This document shows, piece after piece, positions 34,732-42,791 of a DNA stretch of 64,000 bases. The stretch is from an uncultured Dysosmobacter sp. (GTDB lineage: Bacteria > Bacillota > Clostridia > Oscillospirales > Oscillospiraceae). A model generated the notes under the pieces. The model made no database searches, was not told the DNA's origin, and saw only the letters and a program-made list of their open reading frames with translations. The DNA lies in the NCBI GenBank assembly GCA_947625655.1, contig CANQPD010000007.1, positions 62,001 to 126,000 of the forward strand. The letters run 5' to 3'. Position numbers and translations under genes: made by a program. The stretch's first letter is position 1. The number at the start of each line of letters is the position of its first letter.

Positions 34732-35523
34732 TTATCCCTCCATAGCCTCCCGCAGCCGGTCGGTAACAGCGCCCTCGAAAATGCGCCCGCCGTGGCCGTG
34801 GAGGGTCTCCAGCGCGGCGGCGGCCAGGGTGCAGGGGGTGCTGCCGTTCATGGACAGGTCCAGGTCGAAAATGAACTTGATCTCCGGATCCTGCGCCGCG
34901 CCGGGGGCGCTGTTCTTGACGCGGCCCGGACCGGCGTGGATCTTGGCCTGACAGCTGGAATCCAGCTTCATCAGCAGGTCGCAGCCGCAGTTCAGGCAGT
35001 CCTCCTCCCGCACGTCCGGCTCCCGCAGGGGGCCGGTGTAGGCGGGGGCGAACAGCTCCGCCCAGGGCGTGCCCTCCAGACCCAGCTTGGCCCGGGAGAA
35101 GATGTTTACATAACGCAGCCCCACCCGCTGGAAATACGCCGGCTTATACAGCTTGATGAAGGCCGCCAGGGGCTTGTCCAGCTGCCGGGCGAAATCCTCC
35201 CAGCCGGGATAGCGGAGGGTGGACAGGGCGATGAAGTCCTTCGTCAGGTTCAGCTTCCACGCGCCGTCGGCGGAGAGGAAGTGATAGTTGGTCACAGGCG
35301 GCTGCTGCTGCACCTGGACATTAGGCCCGCCCAGGCCGGTGAGCTTCGGCGGCGTCACGTCCTGCCGCCGGGCGTACTGAGGGAACTCCGCCCGGATGGC
35401 CTCCTGGAAATCAGCGGGCTCCGCGGCGTTGATGGTGAGGATGGTGGGAAAGCGCAGCTGGCAGATGACCTCATGGGCCGGGGCATTTTGGTAATGGGCC
35501 CTGGGACGGTTGGAAAACAGCAT
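34732..35523 (-). CDS. TIGR04255 family protein
   Basis: A 263-residue soluble protein. The opening YQNAPAHEVICQLRFPTIL, the middle DGAWKLNLTKDFIALSTLRYPGWEDF and the VGLRYVNIF segment follow the TIGR04255 pattern. Members occur widely, often as orphans or near toxin-like systems, and have no established function. Two Cys (EEDCLNCGCD, near residue 180) form a CxxCxC cluster that could bind metal. Stands alone between gdhA and the SleB-type gene. Confidence 0.8.
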   Translation of the reverse strand: MLFSNRPRAHYQNAPAHEVICQLRFPTILTINAAEPADFQEAIRAEFPQYARRQDVTPPKLTGLGGPNVQVQQQPPVTNYHFLSADGAWKLNLTKDFIALSTLRYPGWEDFARQLDKPLAAFIKLYKPAYFQRVGLRYVNIFSRAKLGLEGTPWAELFAPAYTGPLREPDVREEDCLNCGCDLLMKLDSSCQAKIHAGPGRVKNSAPGAAQDPEIKFIFDLDLSMNGSTPCTLAAAALETLHGHGGRIFEGAVTDRLREAMEG

Positions 35524-35597
35524 AAAAATGCTCCTTTACAGATTCAGATGCCCCTATTTTAGACGCAGGAGGGCGAAAAGTCAACAAGGCCGGACAG

Positions 35598-35683
35598 GAG
35601 ATAAAAGATAAGAGATAAGAGATAAAAGATAGCATTGCCAGGAGGATATCTTTTATCTCTTATCTTTTTATCTCGTATCTCGC
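35598..35683. repeat. GATAARA heptamer inverted repeat, copy A
   Basis: Left arm 35598-35631 is tandem GATAAGA/GATAAAA heptamers; right arm 35647-35683 is their reverse complement. A 15-base spacer leaves a long potential stem. It abuts the stop codon of the SleB-type gene (35685). Confidence 0.8.
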
Positions 35684-35684
35684 G

Positions 35685-36551
35685 TCAAAGGTAGAATCTG
35701 TGGCACCCGATGGTCTGGTAATAGACCCGGTTGGCGTTGATCCAAACGCCCTGGGACAGGGCCGGCGCATAGAAATACATGGCCTCTCCGATGACGTTCT
35801 CCCCGTCCAGCACCCGCTGGGCCGCCTCCACCGCCTGGGCGGTGGGCGTGCGGTACACGGTGCCGTTTTCCACCGGCTCAAACTGCACGGCGTCCACCCG
35901 GTCAAAGATGACCGCCGGGATGGTGTCGGGGAAGGTCTCGCTCTGCACCCGGTTCAGCACCACGTTGCCCACGGCGATCTGGCCCCGCAGGGGCTCGCCG
36001 CCGCTCTCGGCGTTGATGATGCGGCTGAGCCAGTACAGGTCCGCCGCGTCGTACTTCGCCCCGGCGGAGGTCACTGCCGCGCCGCCCAGATACGGGTCCC
36101 ACTCCGCCGCGCCGCCCAGGGCCTCCGTCACCAGCCGCAGGGGGACGTAGGTCCGCCCGTTCACCACCGTCACCTGTCCGGAGAGGGTCTCCCCGTCAAT
36201 GCGCACGGTGTTTTCATCGGGGCTTGCCGTCAGGCGGGCCGTCCCGGAGACGGCCACCGCCGCCCGGGCCTCGCTGTCCCAGCCGGTCTCCCAGCCGCCG
36301 AAGGCGTCCAGCAGATACCGCAGGGGCACGTATGTAACCCCGTCTTCCAGATAGGCGGTGCCCGGCAGCGCCTGCCCGTCCACCTGGACGGGCACCGTCC
36401 TGGCGGCCCCCGCCGGGACGGCCAGGGCTGCCGCCGCCAGCAGGCCGCACAGCAGCCGCCGGCCGGACAGGCACATCCGCTTCCACGCTCCGCGCCGGCG
36501 GGGCAGGGGAGTGCCCCCGGTGGTTTGTGTACGCTTACATCGTCGATCCAT
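35685..36551 (-). CDS. SleB-type cell wall hydrolase with copper-amine-oxidase-like repeats
   Basis: A 288-residue exported protein. Signal peptide near residues 25-48 (LLCGLLAAAALAVPAGAA). Two stalk domains of the copper amine oxidase N-like type follow (GVTYVPLRYLLDAFGGWETGWD and GRTYVPLRLVTEALGGAAEWD), which act as binding modules rather than oxidases. The C-terminal Hydrolase_2 domain (LSRIINAESGGEPLRGQIAVGNVVLNR, near residue 175) is the SleB/CwlJ lytic-transglycosylase fold, with Glu in INAESGGE as probable catalytic residue. Likely acts on spore cortex or cell wall. Start at 36551 follows AAGGAAG. Confidence 0.88.
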   Translation of the reverse strand: MDRRCKRTQTTGGTPLPRRRGAWKRMCLSGRRLLCGLLAAAALAVPAGAARTVPVQVDGQALPGTAYLEDGVTYVPLRYLLDAFGGWETGWDSEARAAVAVSGTARLTASPDENTVRIDGETLSGQVTVVNGRTYVPLRLVTEALGGAAEWDPYLGGAAVTSAGAKYDAADLYWLSRIINAESGGEPLRGQIAVGNVVLNRVQSETFPDTIPAVIFDRVDAVQFEPVENGTVYRTPTAQAVEAAQRVLDGENVIGEAMYFYAPALSQGVWINANRVYYQTIGCHRFYL

Positions 36552-36670
36552 GCTGTCTCTTCCTTTCTGTGGGTGTTTCTGCAAAAAATGATACAGGAGA
36601 CCAGCCCCAGGAAGCAACCCTCAAAACCTGACAGCTCTGGCAGAAAATCCCCGAAATCCGCAGGAGCCTA

Positions 36671-36728
36671 TTGACAATATCGAAAGACGATATTACAATG
36701 GAGACAAGGAATATCGTGTTTCGATATT
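36671..36728 (+). promoter_or_regulatory. Promoter with twin PadR-type operators
   Basis: TTGACA (36671-36676) and TACAAT (36694-36699) are separated by a 17-base spacer that is itself a palindrome, ATATCG-N5-CGATAT (36677-36693). A second palindrome of the same form, AATATCG-N5-CGATATT, lies at 36710-36728 over the start-site region and just before the ribosome site of the padR gene. Both have the shape of PadR operators, so the operon should be autoregulated. The rest of 36552-36670 holds nothing recognised. Confidence 0.86.
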
Positions 36729-36741
36729 GGAGGGAAGGCAC

Positions 36742-37059
36742 ATGGCGAAGGAACCGCTGAAAGTATTGACGGAGAGCATGTTTTACGTCCTGCTCAGCCT
36801 GCTACAGCAGGAGCGCTGCGGGACGGAGATCGTGGAGTTCGTGGATGACATCACGGCGGGCCGGGTCCCCCTGGGCCCGGGCACCCTCTATACCATTTTG
36901 GCAAAATTTGAAGAGGAGGGCCTCATCCGGGAGACGGCGGTGGCGGGCCGCAAGCGGACCTACGCCATCACGGACCGGGGCCAGGGCCTGTTCCGCCAGG
37001 AACTGAGCCGCCTGAAGCTCTGCGTTGCCGACGGCGAGAGAGGGGAGGAGAAGCCATGA
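36742..37059 (+). CDS. PadR family transcriptional regulator
   Basis: A 105-residue PadR repressor. LTESMFYVLLSLLQQERCGTEIVEFV is the winged-helix N-terminus, GRVPLGPGTLYTILAKFEEEGLI is the recognition helix and LGPGTLY is the family hallmark; the wing is TAVAGRKRTYAITDRG. The ATG at 36742 is preferred over an upstream in-frame TTG, because GGAGGGAAGG precedes it correctly. It overlaps the first DUF2812 gene by 4 bases. PadR regulators of this short type are commonly partnered with DUF2812 genes. Confidence 0.92.
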   Translation: MAKEPLKVLTESMFYVLLSLLQQERCGTEIVEFVDDITAGRVPLGPGTLYTILAKFEEEGLIRETAVAGRKRTYAITDRGQGLFRQELSRLKLCVADGERGEEKP

Positions 37060-38153
37060 GAGACCGCAAGCTGAAGCTGCTGCCCGCCAGCATTTATGAG
37101 GCGGCGGCGACAGAGACCTGGCTCGCCGACCAGGCGAAGCGGGGCTGGCGGCCGGTGCGGATCGGCCCGCAGGCCGCCAAAATGGAGCGGAGCGCGCCGG
37201 CGGAGTGCCAGTACCGCCTGGAGCCCATTGACAGCGCGGCGCTGATCCGGGACGAGGCCCTGCGGGACTATTATACGGAGGCGGGGTGGGAATTTGTCTG
37301 CTTTTCCGCAAATCGGGATTTCCGCGTCTGGCGCTCCACCCGCCCGGACCCGGTGGAGATCCACGGCGACCCGCAGGTGGAGGCGGGGGCCTACCGCGGC
37401 CTTGCCCGCCGGCTGTACCGGGACTGCGCCCTGAGCGTATGCTATACGCTGCTGTGGCTGTTTTTGATCTGGCCCCGGTCCACGGCCCTGGCAGGCCGGC
37501 TGGAGGGGCTGGCCTTTGCGGCTCCCGGCACAGGGGCGCTGCTGGCGACGCTGATAAACCTCTATTTCCTGGCCTGGACGGTCTCCGGCGCCGGCGCCGT
37601 TTACCGGCTGCGGAGACGTTTGAAGCAGGGGATCCCGCTGGATCATACCAGGCGATATGGCCATCTGTGGAGCCGGGTCAGAGCCGCGGCCCTGGGCCTG
37701 TCAGTTCTTCTGGTGCTCCTCAGCGTCTGCTGGCGGCCCTCCTGGCAGCCGCTCCGGCCTGATATATCCCCGGTGCTGCCGGCGGCGGAGCTGGGGGCCG
37801 GTGAAGGCGGGGAGGCCTACCTCTGGCAGGGCGGGAACCTCTTGGCCGGCCCGGTCATGCGGGGGATCGAGCGCGGGAAGGGCGAGGTCATCCTGGATAC
37901 CAAATACGCCGCCCTGCGGCTGCCGTTCCTGGCGAAGCCGCTTTTGGCGGAGATGACGGAGTGGTGGGACCCGGCAGGCCGGGTAACGCTGGAGGACAGC
38001 CGCTTTGACGAGGCGTATTACATGGCCGGGCCGGAGTGGCAGAAGCTGGCCCTCCGCCGGGGCGGGCAGGTGTTGTATGTGGCGGCCAAAGTGCCGGACG
38101 ACCTGCGGGACCACATCAGCGAATACGCCGCCGCCCTGGCGGAGCGCCGGTAA
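37056..38153 (+). CDS. DUF2812 membrane protein, paralogue 1
   Basis: A 365-residue protein of unknown function. The N-terminal cytoplasmic DUF2812 region has ETWLADQAKRGWR near residue 20, YYTEAGWEFVCFS near 75 and FRVWRSTRPDP near 90. Two membrane segments follow (about 130-150, 165-190), a basic loop (RLRRRLKQGIP) and a third segment (ALGLSVLLVLLSVCW, about 210-225). The C-terminal ~130 residues are predicted outside and end in a shared motif (SRFDEAYY ... VLYVAAKVPDDLRDH). It is coupled to padR by ATGA overlap and is followed by paralogue 2 after 13 bases. Confidence 0.85.
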   Translation: MRDRKLKLLPASIYEAAATETWLADQAKRGWRPVRIGPQAAKMERSAPAECQYRLEPIDSAALIRDEALRDYYTEAGWEFVCFSANRDFRVWRSTRPDPVEIHGDPQVEAGAYRGLARRLYRDCALSVCYTLLWLFLIWPRSTALAGRLEGLAFAAPGTGALLATLINLYFLAWTVSGAGAVYRLRRRLKQGIPLDHTRRYGHLWSRVRAAALGLSVLLVLLSVCWRPSWQPLRPDISPVLPAAELGAGEGGEAYLWQGGNLLAGPVMRGIERGKGEVILDTKYAALRLPFLAKPLLAEMTEWWDPAGRVTLEDSRFDEAYYMAGPEWQKLALRRGGQVLYVAAKVPDDLRDHISEYAAALAERR

Positions 38154-38166
38154 AGGAGGAACGTCC

Positions 38167-39306
38167 ATGAAACGCTTCAAATACACCGTCCGCCCCGAAG
38201 AGGTGTGGAACACCGGGGCCGTGGAACAGTGGCTGGAGGACGAGGCCGCCCGGGGCTGGCGGCTGTACCACTGCGGCAGCCGTCTGGCCCGCTTCGAGCG
38301 GGCGGAGCCGGCCGCCTGCCGCGTCCGGCTCCAGCCCCACGAGCCGGAGCCCTCAGAGCGCTGGCGGGAGCGGATCGCCGCCTACGAGGCCATGGGCTGG
38401 GTCTACGCCGAGGAGCTTCAAAAGCAATACGAGGTCTTCTACTGCGACGACCCCGCCGCCCCGGAGCTGGAATCCGACCCGGCGGTGCAGAAATGGGCCT
38501 GGGAAAAGAGCCTGAAGCGGAGCTGGCGCAACGCCTGGCTGCTGCTTCTGGGCTATGGGGCCATCGCGGCCTGGGCGCTTGCGATGATGGCCCTGGCGGG
38601 AAATCCCGTGGAAAATCTGCTGCGGGGCGGCGGGCTGCTGCTCCTGTATATCACGTTCCCCCTCTGCCTGACCGCCGTGGACAGCGTCCGCCGCCTGGGG
38701 ATCGTCCGCCGGACCCGCCGCCTGCTGGACGCCGGCATCGCCCCGCCCCACACCGGGGACTGGAAACGGATGCGCCGCCTGGACGGGGCCAACTTCGCCT
38801 GCGTCTGGCTGCTGGCGCTGATCCTGGCGGTCAACAATCTGGTGCCCGCTTTCACCGGCCACTCCTGGGAGAACCTGGACGACGCGGACGCCCCTCAGCC
38901 CTGCGTGGCGGCGGAGACCCTGGACCCCGCCCTGGTGCCCTCCCTGCGGAAATACGGCTGGGTCAGAAAAGAGGGGGCGTTCCTTCTGCCGGAGCAGTAT
39001 GAGTTTACAGAGGTCTACCCGGACCAGCGCCGGCTTGAGTCCACCTGGGAACGGCTGCTGCCCTCCCCCTTCGCCGGCCCCCTGTACCGGGAAAAACTGG
39101 CCGCCTTCCGGGAGAAATTTCCCGGCGCGTCCCTGACAGAGCTGGAGGGCGCCGATCTTGACCAGGCCGCCGTCCTGAAAAGCGGGGAGGTCTCCCTCCT
39201 GGCGGCCCGCCAGGGGAACATCGTATTCACGCTCCGGATCAACTTCCCGGCGGATCTGGAAGACTGTCTTGACGAGCTGGCCGCCGCCCTGGCGGAGGGC
39301 CGGTAA
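38167..39306 (+). CDS. DUF2812 membrane protein, paralogue 2
   Basis: A 379-residue paralogue with the same layout. Start at 38167 behind AAAGGAGG; the frame is open upstream but the family begins MKRFKYTVRPEEVWN. The DUF2812 motif reads VEQWLEDEAARGWRLYHCG, then YEAMGWVYAEE and FYCDDPAAPELESDP. Three hydrophobic segments lie around residues 125-150, 155-175 and 220-240. The outer domain ends in LDQAAVLKSGEVSLLAARQG and DLEDCLDELAAALAEGR. Closest to paralogue 3 in the N-terminal third, which suggests a recent duplication of that pair. Confidence 0.85.
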   Translation: MKRFKYTVRPEEVWNTGAVEQWLEDEAARGWRLYHCGSRLARFERAEPAACRVRLQPHEPEPSERWRERIAAYEAMGWVYAEELQKQYEVFYCDDPAAPELESDPAVQKWAWEKSLKRSWRNAWLLLLGYGAIAAWALAMMALAGNPVENLLRGGGLLLLYITFPLCLTAVDSVRRLGIVRRTRRLLDAGIAPPHTGDWKRMRRLDGANFACVWLLALILAVNNLVPAFTGHSWENLDDADAPQPCVAAETLDPALVPSLRKYGWVRKEGAFLLPEQYEFTEVYPDQRRLESTWERLLPSPFAGPLYREKLAAFREKFPGASLTELEGADLDQAAVLKSGEVSLLAARQGNIVFTLRINFPADLEDCLDELAAALAEGR

Positions 39307-39317
39307 AGGAGGAGCCT

Positions 39318-40433
39318 ATGCGGAAGAAAAAATACGTCCTGCGCCCCCTGGAGCTTTGGCTCCCCGGCGCCATCGAGCAGTGGCTGGAGGAAGAGGCCGC
39401 CCGGGGCTGGTATCTGACGGACTGCGGCCCCCGCCTTGCGAAATTGGAGCGGCGGGAGCCCGCCGCCTGCCGCGTCCGCGTCCAGCCCTGCAGGCCGGAG
39501 CCGGAGGAGCGCTGGAAGGAGCGCTTCGCGGCCTGCGAGGCCATGGGCTGGGTCTTCGCCGCCAGCATCACCACGGATTTCGAGGTCTTCTACTGCGGCG
39601 ATCCCACCGCCCCGGAGCTGCAGACCGATCCGGTGGCCTGGGGCTGGGCCTGGGAAAAGCCCCTGCGCCGCGCAAAATGGGAGGGCCTGTTCTGCCTGCT
39701 GCTGTTTCCGGTGCTGGCCGCACTTTCCCTCTTTCTGGATGACTCGCCGCTGGAATTCCTGCTCTCCATGACGGTCCCGCTGCTGGCCTCTTATCTGATA
39801 GCGCTGCTGCTGGCGGTATACGGCGTCCGGGAGCTGCTGGCGGTGCGCCGCGCCCGCCGGGCCCTGGCGGCGGGCCTGACCCCGGAATTCCGGGGGAACT
39901 GGCGGAAGAGCCGCCGCTGGTGGCGTCTTTTCGCACTGCTGTATGCGGCCTATTGGCTGGTTTGCGGCCTGGGCGGCCTCCTCTGGTGGGAACTGGCGGA
40001 GCCGGACGCCCTGACCGTGCCCGTTGTCTCCGTGACCACCCTGGCCCCGGACAGCGGCCCGGAGGATTGGGAGATCGACTTTGACAGCTTTAATGGAAGG
40101 GAGTCCCCTCTGCGGCCCGCCCACCTGGAGCTCCGGCGGTATGACGGCGGCGGGCGGGAGATCTGCCTCACCGGCGACCGCCTGTGCGCTGCCTTCCTTG
40201 CCGGTGCGGCGTATCGGGAGAAGCTGGCGGAGCAGAAAAAGCTCTGGCCGGACGCCGCCGAGACCCCCATCGCCGATTCCCGCTTCGACGAGGCCGTCCT
40301 GCTGGAAACCGGGGAGGGCGCCTGTTTCCTGGCCCGTCGGGGGAGGGCCGTGACCTCGGCCCGGGTAAATTTCCCCGTGGATCTCGCCGCCCATCTGGAT
40401 GACTTCGCCGCCGCCCTGGCGGAGGGGAAGTAG
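39318..40433 (+). CDS. DUF2812 membrane protein, paralogue 3
   Basis: A 371-residue paralogue starting 11 bases after paralogue 2, with AAAGGAGGAG upstream. It has IEQWLEEEAARGWYLTDCG, CEAMGWVFAAS and FYCGDPTAPELQTDP, then three hydrophobic segments and a basic cytoplasmic loop (RRARRALAAGLTPEF). The outer domain ends SRFDEAVLLETGEGACFLARRG. The close match with paralogue 2 is clearest in the DUF2812 region; the outer domains diverge, as expected if the ligand-facing part is under changing selection. Confidence 0.85.
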   Translation: MRKKKYVLRPLELWLPGAIEQWLEEEAARGWYLTDCGPRLAKLERREPAACRVRVQPCRPEPEERWKERFAACEAMGWVFAASITTDFEVFYCGDPTAPELQTDPVAWGWAWEKPLRRAKWEGLFCLLLFPVLAALSLFLDDSPLEFLLSMTVPLLASYLIALLLAVYGVRELLAVRRARRALAAGLTPEFRGNWRKSRRWWRLFALLYAAYWLVCGLGGLLWWELAEPDALTVPVVSVTTLAPDSGPEDWEIDFDSFNGRESPLRPAHLELRRYDGGGREICLTGDRLCAAFLAGAAYREKLAEQKKLWPDAAETPIADSRFDEAVLLETGEGACFLARRGRAVTSARVNFPVDLAAHLDDFAAALAEGK

Positions 40434-40446
40434 AGAGGAGGACAGA

Positions 40447-41598
40447 ATGCACACCATTTATAAACAGCTGCCGGACAGCCTGTACAACATCCCCGCCGTG
40501 GAGAGCTGGCTGGAGGACATGTCCCGCAAGGGCTGGCGCTGTGCCGGCTTCTGGAACGACGGCTGGGTGAAATTCCAAAAGGCCGCCCCGGAGGACTGCC
40601 AATACCGCCTGGAGCCCCAGCTGGAAAACCGCCCCGAACAGCCGGACGCGGAGATGTGGAACGTCTACGAAGGGGCGGGGTGGAGCTATGTCGATTCCAC
40701 CTATTGGAAGGATTTCTGCCTCTGGCGCTCCAACCGCCCGGACCCTCAGCCCCTCCACACCGACCCGGTGGCGGAGAACATCGCCTACGGCTGGGTGGCC
40801 AAGGTCCAGCGCCGCCAGCTGCTGTTCTACGGCGCCTGCAACGCCGTCGTCCTGGGCCTGCTTCTGCTGACGGGCTTTACCCGGGGCTGGGTGCTGTCCC
40901 TTGTGGACAATGGCCTGGTGCTGTGCAACCTCTTCATCGTGGCCTGGTGCACCGGGCAGTACCTGATGGACCGCCGCGCCCTGCGCCGTCTCCGGCAGGG
41001 GCTGGCCGCCGGCGTCCCCATGGACCACGCCGCCCCCTACGGCGCCCGCCGCAGGGCAAGGCGGGTGTATGAGGCGGCGGCCGTGGTGCTCCTCCTGCTG
41101 ATAATCGCCGATCTGCGGGATACGTCCAGGCGCGTCTCGCCCCTGCCGCCGGATCTGCCGGCGGTCACCGCCGATGTCCTGGAGGCGGATATCGCCCCGG
41201 CGGACGGCGCCGCCACCCTGTGGACGGCGCTGCTGGCGGACCGGCTGTCCGTCCGGCAGGGGGAAGAGGGCGGCAGTGTCTTCTGCGACACGCAGATCTG
41301 GGATCTGCGGCCAGGCTTCCTGTCCGGCCCGCTGCTGCGGGACCTGGCAAACCACACCGTGCCCAGGGACTCCGGCGGCCAACGCCCCCGGCGGCTGGAG
41401 GACGCCCGCTTCGACGGCCTCTATTACCTGGAATATGTGAGCGCCCGCGGGAAGGGCGAGCCTACACAGGTCCTCCTGGCCCGCCGAGGCGCCCGGGTGC
41501 TGTATCTGCGCACCAACACGCCGGAGCCCCTCGCCGCCCATCTGGACGATTTCGCCGCCGCCCTGGCCCGGCCGCTGGACAAGGAGGTGTTCTCATGA
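40447..41598 (+). CDS. DUF2812 membrane protein, paralogue 4
   Basis: A 383-residue paralogue. The start at 40447 (MHTIYKQLPDSLYN) follows AGAGGAGG; upstream in-frame codons belong to the preceding gene's shadow. DUF2812 motifs: VESWLEDMSRKGWRCAGF, YEGAGWSYVDS and FCLWRSNRPDPQPLHTDP. The membrane part is about 125-235, the outer domain about 240-383 with ARFDGLYYLEY and ARVLYLRTNTPEPLAAHLDD. It overlaps paralogue 5 by 4 bases (ATGA). Confidence 0.85.
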   Translation: MHTIYKQLPDSLYNIPAVESWLEDMSRKGWRCAGFWNDGWVKFQKAAPEDCQYRLEPQLENRPEQPDAEMWNVYEGAGWSYVDSTYWKDFCLWRSNRPDPQPLHTDPVAENIAYGWVAKVQRRQLLFYGACNAVVLGLLLLTGFTRGWVLSLVDNGLVLCNLFIVAWCTGQYLMDRRALRRLRQGLAAGVPMDHAAPYGARRRARRVYEAAAVVLLLLIIADLRDTSRRVSPLPPDLPAVTADVLEADIAPADGAATLWTALLADRLSVRQGEEGGSVFCDTQIWDLRPGFLSGPLLRDLANHTVPRDSGGQRPRRLEDARFDGLYYLEYVSARGKGEPTQVLLARRGARVLYLRTNTPEPLAAHLDDFAAALARPLDKEVFS

Positions 41599-42779
41599 GC
41601 AAGCGCCGTTTCCGCATCCCCTGGCATGCCGACCTGCCCTGCAGCGAGTACGACATCCCCACCATCGAGACCTGGCTGGAGGAGCAGGCCCGCCATGGCC
41701 GCCTGCTGAAGTCCTGGTGCTATTTCACCGACGGCGCTCCCCAAACGTGCCGCTACTGCCTGGAGCCCGCCGGGAAAGGGGAGTACAAGCCGCCGGAGGA
41801 CCGGCGGGCCGCCTATGCCGACGCCGGCTGGGAGCTGGTCTGCTATACCAATGGGGATACCTTCTCCGTCTGGCGCTCCACCCGGCCGGACGCCGTCCCC
41901 CTCCGCACGGACCCGGCGGCGGACAGCTACGCCTATGAGTACCTGTGGAAGCGCTACCGCCTCCGTCTGGCGGCCTCCGCGGCAGTGCTGGGGCTCCTTG
42001 CGCTCCTCTGGGCCGGGAGCGTCTTTTATGGCGGGATGCCGGTGCGGAATCTGCTGGCAAACCCTGTTCAGGTCTGGCAGCTGCTGGCCGCCACCTGCCT
42101 GCTGCTGGGCCTGCTGGCCACCGCCGCGGCGGACACCCGGATGCTCCGCCGCCTGCTGGCCGCCCTGAAGACCGGCATTCCCATGCCCAGCCGCGCCCCC
42201 AGCCGCCGCCGGCTGCTGAACCGGACCTTCCGCTGGACAGGGACGGCGGTCAATGTGCTGATCCTGCTGTTCCTGTTTCTCTGGGCCGGCGTCAACAACA
42301 CCTCCCGGCCCCTGTCGGAGCTGCCGGACGCGCCGACCTGCCTGACGGCGCTGTCCCTGTGGGAGAATCCAGCGGATGTGGCGGTCAGGCGCCATCCCAC
42401 CTCCCTGGGCGGCCAGGTCTGGGAGGCCGGCGGCGGAGGCTATGACGGCCTGTGGGACCCGGAGGCCGCAAACCCTGTCACGGGCCTGGTGCGGACGGTC
42501 CGGGAACGGCAGATGGAGTACTACGCGCCCCGCCTGTCCTTCCTGGCAGAACCCCTGGCGGGGGAGCTGGCCCGGGCCTACATCCCCCAGGAGACCGGCG
42601 TCCCGGCGGAGCCGCTGGAGACGGCGGACTTTGACAAGGCCTATTATCTGCTGGACCAAAACGGCGTCCAGCACCTGGCGGCCTGCCGGAACGGCAAAGC
42701 GCTGTACATCCGCCTTGCCGGCGGGCCGGACCTGCGGGAAGAACTGCCAACACTTGCCGCCGCCCTGGGCGGCGCGTGA
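41595..42779 (+). CDS. DUF2812 membrane protein, paralogue 5
   Basis: A 394-residue paralogue, the longest of the six. Start at 41595 with AAGGAGG upstream and coupled to paralogue 4. DUF2812 motifs: IETWLEEQARHGRLLKSW, YADAGWELVCY and FSVWRSTRPDAVPLRTDP. The outer domain is larger (HPTSLGGQVWEAGGGGYDGLWD) and ends ADFDKAYYLLDQNGVQHLAA. The GW of the first motif is replaced by GR, unlike the others. Confidence 0.85.
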   Translation: MSKRRFRIPWHADLPCSEYDIPTIETWLEEQARHGRLLKSWCYFTDGAPQTCRYCLEPAGKGEYKPPEDRRAAYADAGWELVCYTNGDTFSVWRSTRPDAVPLRTDPAADSYAYEYLWKRYRLRLAASAAVLGLLALLWAGSVFYGGMPVRNLLANPVQVWQLLAATCLLLGLLATAAADTRMLRRLLAALKTGIPMPSRAPSRRRLLNRTFRWTGTAVNVLILLFLFLWAGVNNTSRPLSELPDAPTCLTALSLWENPADVAVRRHPTSLGGQVWEAGGGGYDGLWDPEAANPVTGLVRTVRERQMEYYAPRLSFLAEPLAGELARAYIPQETGVPAEPLETADFDKAYYLLDQNGVQHLAACRNGKALYIRLAGGPDLREELPTLAAALGGA

Positions 42780-42791
42780 CAGGAGGCGCCT

